From Novosphingobium kaempferiae (GTDB lineage Bacteria > Pseudomonadota > Alphaproteobacteria > Sphingomonadales > Sphingomonadaceae): 64,000 bases of DNA. The DNA lies in NCBI RefSeq assembly GCF_021227995.1, contig NZ_CP089301.1:3286001-3350000 (forward strand). The letters are read 5' to 3'. The notes under the pieces were generated by a model that saw nothing but the letters and a program-made list of their open reading frames with translations, was not told where the DNA came from and searched no databases. This document shows positions 35,409-42,803 of this stretch, in pieces. The first letter of the stretch is position 1, and every line of letters starts with the position of its first letter. The translations under genes were made by a program, and so were the position numbers.

Positions 35409-35894
35409 ATGATCTTTCACGTTTCCATCGACGCGCGCGATCCGTGCCATGTCGCGCATGTCCTCGCCGAGCTGTTTGGCGGCAAGGCGACGCCGTTTCC
35501 GCCGGTCGCGGAGGGCAGCTGGCTGGCGCATGCCGGTGATGATCGCAACACGCTGGTTGAAGTCTATCCGCGCGGCACGCAGCTGATCGAAGCACCGGGC
35601 GATGCCGATGCGCTCGGCGTGCCGGGCGACGGCGGGCTGACCGCCACGCACTTCGCGATGGCGACTCGCCGGTCCCAGGCCGAGGTCTTCGCCATCGCCA
35701 TGCGCGAGGGCTGGCCCGCCAAATACCGCAAGCGCGGCGGCGCGTTCGGCGTGATCGAGCTGTGGCTGGAGGGCGACCGCATGGTCGAGGTGCTCACCGA
35801 GGCGATGCAGCGCGAATACCTCGGCGCGATGAAGCTGGACGACTGGACCGCCATGCTCGCGCAGGGCGACGAGCGCCGCCGCGTCGCGGCCTGA
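35409..35894 (+). CDS. VOC-superfamily-like protein of unknown function
   Basis: This 161-residue protein begins MIFHVSIDARDPCHVAHVLAE, followed by a typical betaalphabetabetabeta module (FGGKATPFPP, LVEVYPRG) and a second module (THFAMATRR, GVIELWLEG), as in glyoxalase/bleomycin-resistance proteins. Metal ligands are not clear. The ATG at 35409 has GCAGGG right before it. It converges with the PMT-type gene. Confidence 0.7.
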   Translation: MIFHVSIDARDPCHVAHVLAELFGGKATPFPPVAEGSWLAHAGDDRNTLVEVYPRGTQLIEAPGDADALGVPGDGGLTATHFAMATRRSQAEVFAIAMREGWPAKYRKRGGAFGVIELWLEGDRMVEVLTEAMQREYLGAMKLDDWTAMLAQGDERRRVAA

Positions 35895-35929
35895 GCGGAC
35901 CCCGGCGGTGATGGCGTGTCAGGGCGCCG

Positions 35930-37210
35930 TCACCGCCAGCTCGGCAGCCACATCCAGAAGTTGTAGGCATCCTTGAACGGCAGCGGCCAGCCCGAGATGA
36001 TCGGGTAGAACACCACGAACAGCGCCAGCGACAGCCCGAAGGTCCACTTCGCGACGAGCCGCCAGCGGTCGCGCCGGTCCCACAGGCTGTCCAGAGCCAT
36101 CGCCAGCAGCGCCATCAGGAACGCGCCGGGCAGCAGGTAGTGGTAGTAGAACTGCACCGGCTTGCCGTTGACCGCCCAGACCAGCACGCAACTTGCGTAG
36201 AGCACCGCGAAGAACAGCGCGTCCCAGCGGCGGCGCATGGTGATGGCCCACAAGCTCCAGAAGAAAGAGGCGAGGCCTGCGATCATCGCCAGCGGGTTGC
36301 CCAGCATCACGATCCCGCGATGTGCGCCGTCGACGTTCTCGAACAGATACCAGATGCCGCGCCAGTCGATGATCCACTGGTACCAGAAGGTCTTGTAGGG
36401 GTGCGGCTTCTTCACGCTGTCCTGCAGGCGGACCATCAGTTCGTGCTGCTCGATGAAGCCGGTGGGCGAGACCGCATGGTGCGGGTAGTACATCGCCGGG
36501 ATGTAGGTGGCCCAGTAGACCGCGATCGGGAACAGGCCGAGCCACACTGCCGCTTCGATCAGGCTGATCCCCTTGATCGGCCCCGCGCCGCGCCGCCCGA
36601 TGAGGACCGGCCCGGTATCGGCGATCCGCATGACGAGGAAGGCGAGGCCCGGCATCGCCAGCGCCGGGGCGCCGCTCCACTTCGCGCCCAGCGACAGGCC
36701 CAATGCGAGGCCGCTCAGGATGAGGTGGAGGCGCGCCACTCCCGTGCGCTTCGCCCGCCACGCGGCGGCGAACTGCCACAGGCCGGTCATGCACAGCCCC
36801 CCCGAGATCATGTCGAGCATGGCGATGCGGCTCTGCACGAACCACATGAAGTTCACCGCCAGCAGCGCCGTCGCGAGGATCGTGACGCGGTGGAGGCGCG
36901 TGACGTGCCAGACCAGCCGCGCGAAGGCGAAGAGGCCGAGCCCGCCGAACAGCGCCGGGCCAAGCCGCCACGCCAGCGGCCTGTCGCCCATCAGATGGAT
37001 GAACGCGGCGATCACTTCCTTGCCGAACAGCGGATGCTCGCGGTTGGCGGGGATCAGGTCCAGCAGCTTGAGCGCGGCGGGAACGTAGTGGACTTCGTCG
37101 AAATAGTAGCGCGTCGGCGTGCCGAGCCGCCACAGCACGAGCGCCTCGAACGCCGCGACGATGAGCAGGCACCAGCCGAGCGGGTCGCGATTCTGACGAG
37201 TGAGAGGCAT
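35930..37210 (-). CDS. Phospholipid carrier-dependent glycosyltransferase (PMT/GT39-like)
   Basis: This 426-residue integral membrane protein has about nine to eleven helices. The first loop contains the YYFDEVHYVPAALKLLDL motif with the catalytic Asp-Glu of GT-C enzymes, then NREHPLFGKEVIAAFIHLMGD. A PMT-like central part (YKTFWYQWIIDWRGIWYLFE) follows. Such enzymes transfer a sugar from a polyprenyl phosphate to protein or another acceptor at the periplasmic side. The start at 37210 (MPLTRQNRD) is the first Met before the first helix. It diverges from metZ by about 95 bases. The polyprenyl-sugar donor may come from the DPM1-GtrA protein encoded nearby. Confidence 0.88.
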   Translation of the reverse strand: MPLTRQNRDPLGWCLLIVAAFEALVLWRLGTPTRYYFDEVHYVPAALKLLDLIPANREHPLFGKEVIAAFIHLMGDRPLAWRLGPALFGGLGLFAFARLVWHVTRLHRVTILATALLAVNFMWFVQSRIAMLDMISGGLCMTGLWQFAAAWRAKRTGVARLHLILSGLALGLSLGAKWSGAPALAMPGLAFLVMRIADTGPVLIGRRGAGPIKGISLIEAAVWLGLFPIAVYWATYIPAMYYPHHAVSPTGFIEQHELMVRLQDSVKKPHPYKTFWYQWIIDWRGIWYLFENVDGAHRGIVMLGNPLAMIAGLASFFWSLWAITMRRRWDALFFAVLYASCVLVWAVNGKPVQFYYHYLLPGAFLMALLAMALDSLWDRRDRWRLVAKWTFGLSLALFVVFYPIISGWPLPFKDAYNFWMWLPSWR

Positions 37211-37307
37211 TGGATGCGCGGATAAAAGGCTCGGCGGCTTTCGGCAAGCGGGGTTGCGCTTTACGGCTCCTTGCGCTCGGCCCCGCGCGCCCGTAGAGGC
37301 TTGCGCC

Positions 37308-38516
37308 ATGAAACGCACCACCGGACAGGACCGCAGCCAGACCCGCAACTGGCGTCCCGCAACCCGCGCGATCCGCGGAGGCACCTGGCGCTCGGAAATG
37401 GGCGAGACCAGCGAGGCGCTGTTCCTGACCTCGGGCTACAGCTACGACGATGCCGCCACGGTCGCCGCCCGTTTCCAGGGTGAGCAGGACGGCATGACCT
37501 ACTCGCGCCTGCAGAACCCGACGGTGGCGATGCTGGAGGAGCGCATCGCCCTCCTCGAAGGCGCGGAGGCGTGCCGCACGCAGGCCACCGGCATGGCGGC
37601 GATGACGGCGGCGCTGCTGTGCCAGCTTTCGGCGGGCGACCACATGGTGAGCGCGCGCGCCGCCTTCGGTTCGTGCCGCTGGCTGGGCGACCACCTGCTG
37701 CCGCGCTTCGGCGTGGAGGTGACGCTCGTCGATGCGGGCGACACGGCGCAGTGGGAGGCGGCGATCCGTCCGAACACCAAGGTATTCTTCTTCGAGACCC
37801 CAGCCAACCCGACGATGGGCGTGGCCGACCTTGCCGCCATCGCCGAGATCGCCAAGGCGCACGGCATCACCACGGTGGTCGACAATGCCTTCTGTTCGCC
37901 CGCGCTCCAGCGGCCGATGGAATTCGGCATCGACGTCGTGGCCTATTCGGCGACCAAGCTGATGGACGGGCAGGGCCGCGTGCTGGCCGGCGCCGTCTGC
38001 GGCTCGGAGCAGTTCATCAACGACGTGCTGCTGCCGTTCCAGCGCAACACCGGGCCGAACCTCTCGCCGTTCAACGCCTGGGTCGTGCTCAAGGGCCTCG
38101 AAACGCTGGACCTGCGCGCCAGGAAGCAAAGCGAGAACGCGCTGGCGCTGGGCAAGTTCATGGAAGATCGCGTGCCCACGATCCTGCATCCCTGGCTCGA
38201 CAGCCACCCGGCGCAGGCGCTGGCGATGAAGCAGATGGACGCCTGCGGGCCGATCTTCTCCTTCGTGCTCGACGGCGGGCGCGAGCAGGCGCACGGCCTT
38301 CTCGACGCGCTGCAACTGATCGACATCTCGAACAACATCGGCGACTCGCGCTCGCTGATGTGCCACCCGGCCTCGACCACGCACCACAACATGGGGCCGG
38401 AAGGGCGCGAGGCCATGGGCATCGGCGAGGGCATGCTGCGCATCAACGTCGGGCTCGAGGATATCGACGATCTGATCGAGGACATGGACCAGGCGCTGAA
38501 GGCGGTGGGTCTCTGA
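37308..38516 (+). CDS. metZ: O-succinylhomoserine sulfhydrylase
   Basis: This 402-residue PLP enzyme is of the Cys/Met-metabolism family. Motifs are TRAIRGGTWRSEMGETSEAL, FLTSGYSYDDAATVAARF, YSRLQNPTVAMLEERIALLE, ATGMAAMTAALL, VVDNAFCSPALQRP and SATKLMDGQGRVLAG with the PLP Lys. The text matches MetZ, which makes homocysteine from O-succinylhomoserine and sulfide; cystathionine gamma-synthase or -lyase is less likely. No SAM riboswitch was recognised in the 95-base upstream region. apaG lies about 210 bases downstream. Confidence 0.92.
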   Translation: MKRTTGQDRSQTRNWRPATRAIRGGTWRSEMGETSEALFLTSGYSYDDAATVAARFQGEQDGMTYSRLQNPTVAMLEERIALLEGAEACRTQATGMAAMTAALLCQLSAGDHMVSARAAFGSCRWLGDHLLPRFGVEVTLVDAGDTAQWEAAIRPNTKVFFFETPANPTMGVADLAAIAEIAKAHGITTVVDNAFCSPALQRPMEFGIDVVAYSATKLMDGQGRVLAGAVCGSEQFINDVLLPFQRNTGPNLSPFNAWVVLKGLETLDLRARKQSENALALGKFMEDRVPTILHPWLDSHPAQALAMKQMDACGPIFSFVLDGGREQAHGLLDALQLIDISNNIGDSRSLMCHPASTTHHNMGPEGREAMGIGEGMLRINVGLEDIDDLIEDMDQALKAVGL

Positions 38517-38545
38517 ATCCGGCATAAGACGCTGGGGCTTCGACC

Positions 38546-38617
38546 CTTCGACAAGCTCAGGGTGAGCGGAGGTAATGTAAAAGCCTCTCAATCCCGCTCA
38601 GGCTGAGCTTGTCGAAG
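38546..38617. repeat. Palindromic repeat (REP-like), CTTCGACAAGCTCAG type
   Basis: Arms CTTCGACAAGCTCAGGGTGA... (38546-38569) and its complement TGAGCTTGTCGAAG... (38594-38617) form an imperfect hairpin after metZ. This motif is repeated through sphingomonad genomes. It may work as a transcript end or be a mobile palindrome. Confidence 0.8.
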
Positions 38618-38729
38618 CCCCCGGCGACGGGGCACCCCATCACCCAACCCGTCGTTGCACACACCGAAGGAACTGGTGCATTTCTACACGGTTGTAGCCT
38701 GCATCAATCGTGGCTAGGTTGCCCCCGTC

Positions 38730-39128
38730 ATGAAGGAACTGTTCCAGCATAGCGCCATCACCGACGGCCTTACCGTTCGCGTCGCCGTCAATTTCCTGCC
38801 CGAGCAATCGCGCATCGAGGCGGGGAAGTGGTTCTGGGTGTACCATATCCGGATCGAGAACGAGACGGACCACACCCTCCAGCTCATGACCCGCCACTGG
38901 CGCATCACCGACGCCACCGGCAAGGTCGACGTGGTGGAGGGAGAGGGCGTCGTCGGCGAACAGCCGGTGCTCGAACCCGGCCGCAGCCACGACTACGTCT
39001 CGGGCTGCCCGCTTTCGACGCCGCAGGGCTCGATGGAGGGGTACTACACCTTCCGCCGTGACGACGGGTACGAGTTCCGGGCCAACATCCCGTTCTTCCC
39101 GCTCGCCGCGCCCGCCACCGCAGGCTGA
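38730..39128 (+). CDS. apaG: ApaG family protein
   Basis: This 132-residue protein has a single fibronectin-like ApaG domain: TDGLTVRVAVNFLPEQSRIE, then WFWVYHIRIENETDHTLQL, RHWRITDATGKVDVVEG, GVVGEQPVLEPGRSHDYVSG and GYYTFRRDDG. The family is linked to Co/Mg resistance, but the biochemical function is not settled. The length is normal. It lies between the repeat after metZ and a LysR gene on the same strand. Confidence 0.93.
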   Translation: MKELFQHSAITDGLTVRVAVNFLPEQSRIEAGKWFWVYHIRIENETDHTLQLMTRHWRITDATGKVDVVEGEGVVGEQPVLEPGRSHDYVSGCPLSTPQGSMEGYYTFRRDDGYEFRANIPFFPLAAPATAG

Positions 39129-39192
39129 TCCTAAAGCGCTGTTTCTTGCGCGGGCGCTTGCCTGTGCGATGCCCCGCGCATAGGGAAGCGGC

Positions 39193-40002
39193 ATGAAGCG
39201 CACGCATCTGCCCCTCAACGCCCTGCGCGTCTTCGACGCGGCGGCGCGCCACCTTTCCTTTACCCGCGCGGCGGACGAACTGGCGGTGACGCCTGCCGCC
39301 GTCGGCCAGCAGATCCGCGCGCTGGAAGACCTGCTCGGCGTGGTGCTGTTCCGCCGCACCAGCAAGGGCCTCGAGCTGACCGAGGAGGCGAGCGGCGGCC
39401 TTGCCGCCCTGCGCACCGGGTTTCTCCATTTCGAGGATGCCGTGCAGGCGATGCAGGCGGGCCAGTCCAGCCACGTCTACACCATCGCCTGCCCGCGCGA
39501 GTTCTTCGCCGCCTGGCTCGCGCCGCGCCTCGCCGCGTTCCGCGCCGCCAATCCGCAGGTGCGCTACGTCCTCGTCGACGGCGAGATGACCGACTTCACC
39601 GAGGCGAACCTGGACCTCGCGGTGCGCTGGACCGATGGTCCGGGCGATCTCGAAGGCATTTCGCTCGGCACCGCCGAGTGGGTCGAGGTCGGCAGCGGCG
39701 ACTGGATCGGCTGGCCGGGCGACCCCGAGCCGGAAGGTGAGGGCCCGGAAGGTGAGGGCGAGGAAGCCAAGCCGCCGATCATGGTCAGCGATGCCGGACA
39801 GGCCATCGCCGCCGCGCTTGCGGGCATGGGCCGTGCGCATATCCCGGCGCTGCTGGCGGCGGGCGTCGCGGGCAATGGCCGGGCGGACCTGATCGGCGAG
39901 GCGGTTGCCTGCCGCCGCGCCTACTGGCTCGTCGCGCCGGTGCCGCAGTGGCGGCAGAAGAAGGTCAAGGAACTCGTCGCGGCGCTTACCGCCGGGGCGT
40001 AG
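39193..40002 (+). CDS. LysR family transcriptional regulator (GcvA-like)
   Basis: This 269-residue protein has an N-terminal winged helix-turn-helix (NALRVFDAAARHLSFTRAAD, ELAVTPAAVGQQI) of the GcvA branch and a substrate-binding domain (YTIACPREFFAAWLAPRLAA). It is about 30 residues shorter than usual. An acidic stretch at about 177-190 is made by a short in-frame tandem repeat (CCGGAAGGTGAGGG twice), which replaces part of the effector domain. The gene starts about 65 bases after apaG. The target is unknown; it could control the next gene. Confidence 0.88.
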   Translation: MKRTHLPLNALRVFDAAARHLSFTRAADELAVTPAAVGQQIRALEDLLGVVLFRRTSKGLELTEEASGGLAALRTGFLHFEDAVQAMQAGQSSHVYTIACPREFFAAWLAPRLAAFRAANPQVRYVLVDGEMTDFTEANLDLAVRWTDGPGDLEGISLGTAEWVEVGSGDWIGWPGDPEPEGEGPEGEGEEAKPPIMVSDAGQAIAAALAGMGRAHIPALLAAGVAGNGRADLIGEAVACRRAYWLVAPVPQWRQKKVKELVAALTAGA

Positions 40003-40066
40003 TCCCCTCGATTGACGCTCCGCCGGGCCGCGCTCACTCTACCGATGGAGTAGAGAGGAGGCGAGG

Positions 40067-41311
40067 ATGGCGAAGCGTGCGTGGAAGCTGCTGGGACTGG
40101 CGGCGCTGGCGATGGCGGCGATGCCGTCCGGCGCACGCGCACAGGATAGCGCAGCTTCGCCGGTGGAAGGCTGGGACGCCTTCGTCGATTCGCTGCGGGG
40201 CCTGCCCGAGCGCATGCTGGCGAAGCTGCCCGAGGCCATGCGCAACGACCCGCAGATCCGCGCAGAGATCGGCCGCATCGCGCTGGAAGCGGTGGCCAGT
40301 TCCTCGATCGAGGCGCTCGGGTCGGACCCGATGGCCCCGACATTCCTTCCCGCCATCGGGCAGGTGCTGAACGTCGGCCAGCCGAACGCGGACACGGTCT
40401 ACAAGGTGGCGGCAATCGATCCGGGGCAGAGCTATCGCATCTCCGGGCGCAAGGGTGCCGCGACGCTGGCGGTGATCGCGCAAGTCCTGCGTGGCAGCAA
40501 TGCGCGCCCGCACCTCGACCTCTCGACGCTGAAGACGGATGGGGAGGGGCGCTATTCCGTCCTCGTCGGGGCGGCCCGGCCGGAAGGATACGACGGCGAT
40601 TTCTGGCAACTCGAACCGCAGACGCGCCGCCTGATGCTGCGCGTCGTCAGTTCCGACTGGAGCCATGAGCAGCAGCCCACCGTCACTATCGAGCGCGTCG
40701 GTGGCACCGGGCGTGCGCGTCCTTCCGCAGCCGACCTCACCGCGCGGCTCAAGGCGTTGCCCACCGCCATCGACACCATCGCGCCGATGTTCGTCGCCAC
40801 CGTGCAGAAGCTGGCGGACGAGGGCTATGTGAACCGCTTCAAGGTGATGGTCCCGCCCGAAGGCGCGCTGCAATCGCAGTTCTACTACGACGGCGTGTTC
40901 GACATCGCCGAGGACGAGGCGCTGATCGTCGAGTCGGACATTCCCAAGACCTGCCGCTACCGCTCGCTGATCCTGACGAACGCGCTCTACGAGACCATCG
41001 ACTGGACCAACAACCATTCCAGCCTGAACGCCGCGCAGGCTCAGCCGGACAGCGACGGGCGACTGCGGATCGTCGTCTCGGCGAAGGATCCGGGGGTAAG
41101 GAACTGGCTCGACACTGCGGGCTATCCGCGCGGGATCATCCAGGGGCGCTGGACCGGGTGCGACAGCCAGCCGATCCCCTCGCTGACCAAGGTGAAGCTC
41201 AGGGATCTGGCGAAGGCGCTGCCGAAGGACGTGGCGCGGGTCACGCCGCAGGAGCGCGAAGCCATCGTGCGCGAGCGCAACCGGGCCTATCAGGAGCGGG
41301 CGTTGTGGTGA
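40067..41311 (+). CDS. Exported DUF1214-domain protein
   Basis: This 414-residue protein has an N-terminal signal peptide (cleavage near GARA-QD, residue about 25). The middle has the DUF1254/DUF1214-like segment PNADTVYKVAAIDPGQSYRI, and a C-terminal DUF1214 part includes FKVMVPPEGALQSQFYYDGV and NHSSLNAAQ. Function is not known; related proteins are found with steroid or lipid genes in actinobacteria and sphingomonads. GAGG stands before the ATG at 40067. It converges with the acetyltransferase gene by 6 bases. Confidence 0.75.
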   Translation: MAKRAWKLLGLAALAMAAMPSGARAQDSAASPVEGWDAFVDSLRGLPERMLAKLPEAMRNDPQIRAEIGRIALEAVASSSIEALGSDPMAPTFLPAIGQVLNVGQPNADTVYKVAAIDPGQSYRISGRKGAATLAVIAQVLRGSNARPHLDLSTLKTDGEGRYSVLVGAARPEGYDGDFWQLEPQTRRLMLRVVSSDWSHEQQPTVTIERVGGTGRARPSAADLTARLKALPTAIDTIAPMFVATVQKLADEGYVNRFKVMVPPEGALQSQFYYDGVFDIAEDEALIVESDIPKTCRYRSLILTNALYETIDWTNNHSSLNAAQAQPDSDGRLRIVVSAKDPGVRNWLDTAGYPRGIIQGRWTGCDSQPIPSLTKVKLRDLAKALPKDVARVTPQEREAIVRERNRAYQERALW

Positions 41312-41317
41312 GGACCG

Positions 41318-41941
41318 CTATGGCGCAGCGACATCCCGCGCCGGGATGCCGACGACCGTCGCGCCCGCAGCCACGTCGCGGATGACCACGGCGCCCGCGC
41401 CGACCACCGCGCCGTGCCCGATCTCCAGCCCCTGTATCACCGAAGCCGAGAGGCCCACGAAGGCGTCTTCGCGCACCTGCACGCAGCCCGCGAGGCGCAC
41501 GCCGGGGCAGATGTTGGCGAAGGCTTCGACCACGCAGTCGTGATCGACCACCGCGGCATGGTTGACGATGGCCCCGGCCTCGATCCGCGCGCGCGGGCCG
41601 AGGATTGCGCCTGCGAGGACCATGGCTCCCGGCGCGATGGTCGCGCTTGGGGACACCACGGCGGCGGGGTGGATCACTGCCGCGAACTCGGCGCCCCTTG
41701 CGGCGAGGCTGTCGGAAATCGCGCGGCGCTGGGTGTTGGAGCCGCAGGCGACGACGAAGCGCATGCCCTCGACCGGGCAGGCATCCAGCGGCCCGAGCGG
41801 CGGGCAGTCGAGCAAGGTTGCGGGCGATCCCGGCTCCACCGTCGCGTATCCGGCGACGTGGTGGCCCGCCAGCACGGCCGCCTCGTAGACGACCGAGGCA
41901 TGCTGGCCGCTGCCGCCCGCGACGATGACGAGATCAGGCAT
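41318..41941 (-). CDS. PglD/NeuD-like hexapeptide acetyltransferase
   Basis: This 207-residue protein has an N-terminal Rossmann-like part (DLVIVAGGSGQHASVVYEAA) and a C-terminal left-handed beta helix of hexapeptide repeats (SPSATIAPGAMVLAGAI, then GAVVGAGAVVIRDVAAGATV). This is the PglD-type O/N-acetyltransferase layout acting on sugars with acetyl-CoA. It is the last gene of the nag-type minus-strand operon and overlaps the kinase gene by 8 bases, so it is translated with it. Why an acetyltransferase sits in a catabolic operon is not obvious. Confidence 0.85.
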   Translation of the reverse strand: MPDLVIVAGGSGQHASVVYEAAVLAGHHVAGYATVEPGSPATLLDCPPLGPLDACPVEGMRFVVACGSNTQRRAISDSLAARGAEFAAVIHPAAVVSPSATIAPGAMVLAGAILGPRARIEAGAIVNHAAVVDHDCVVEAFANICPGVRLAGCVQVREDAFVGLSASVIQGLEIGHGAVVGAGAVVIRDVAAGATVVGIPARDVAAP

Positions 41942-42803
41942 CCGCCGGCACGTACCCCGCCAGTCGCAGCGCGCCGTCGAGCGAATCGCCGAGGGCTTCG
42001 CTCAGGCGCGACACCGTGCGGGCGCGCAGCCACGGCTTCATGCGTGGGGCGAGGCCGCCGACGAGGGTGCAGCGCGTCGCGCCGCGTTCGAAGATCGTCT
42101 CGATGAAGCGCTCGATATGGCCCGCCGCGTTCTCGACGATGGAGCGGGCGATGGCGTCGTCGGCCTCGGCATAGTCCATGACGAGCGGGGCGAAGGTGCC
42201 GTAGTCGCGCGGGGTGGCGTGGTCCATCCAGGCGATGGCCTGCGCGGTGTCATGCTCGAAGCGTTCGGTGACGGCGGCGCTGAGCGGGGTCTTGCGGGTC
42301 CGCCCGTCGAGCGCGCGCAGGGCGTGGCGCATGGCGGAGAGGCCGAGCGCGGCGCCGCTGCCCTCGTCGGAGATCGGGAAGCCGTAGCCGCCGATGGTGA
42401 ACTCGCGCCCCTCGACACGAAGCTGCGCCGCGCTGCCGGTGCCGATGATGAGGATCGCGCCGTCCTGCCCGCCGTGCGCGCCGAGGTTGGCGATCTGCGC
42501 GTCGGTGGCATAGGCGACCGAGGCGAAGCCGAAGTCGAGTTCCGCCAGCGCCTCGCGCACGCCGGGCCGGGTGATGCCCGCGATGCCCATGCCCGCGCGC
42601 ACGGTGGAGCGCTGTTCGGGCGAGAGGCCCGCCTGTGCGACGGCCTGATCGGCGGTGTCCTTCAGCGTCTCGTAGAGCGCCTCGATGCCGATGCGCGCGT
42701 TGGCGGTGCCGGAGCGGCCCTCGCCGATCACGGCCCCGGCGGCATCGATCAGTCTGGCACGGCAGTTGCTGCCGCCTGCGTCGATGCCGAGGAAATAGGT
42801 CAT
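41934..42803 (-). CDS. N-acetylglucosamine kinase-like protein (BadF/BadG family)
   Basis: This 289-residue ASKHA-fold sugar kinase has the N-terminal phosphate motif YFLGIDAGGSNCRARL, then ILIIGTGSAAQLRV and GGYGFPISDEGSGAALGLSA, typical of the GlcNAc/glucosamine kinases in the BadF branch. It should phosphorylate GlcNAc (or GlcN) in the cytoplasm. It overlaps the D-lactate dehydrogenase stop (ATGA at 42800) and the acetyltransferase start, so this whole minus-strand operon is translationally coupled. The ATG at 42803 is the true start although the frame is open far upstream. Confidence 0.88.
   Translation of the reverse strand: MTYFLGIDAGGSNCRARLIDAAGAVIGEGRSGTANARIGIEALYETLKDTADQAVAQAGLSPEQRSTVRAGMGIAGITRPGVREALAELDFGFASVAYATDAQIANLGAHGGQDGAILIIGTGSAAQLRVEGREFTIGGYGFPISDEGSGAALGLSAMRHALRALDGRTRKTPLSAAVTERFEHDTAQAIAWMDHATPRDYGTFAPLVMDYAEADDAIARSIVENAAGHIERFIETIFERGATRCTLVGGLAPRMKPWLRARTVSRLSEALGDSLDGALRLAGYVPADA

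Noticed and set aside
37211..37307. SAM-II or other methionine riboswitch before metZ
   Set aside because: Alphaproteobacterial metZ genes often have SAM-II, but the short upstream region shows no match to the SAM-II core.
35919..38591. 890-codon minus-strand frame across metZ and the PMT-type gene
   Set aside because: Open by composition only; it would contradict two well-supported genes and crosses a repeat.
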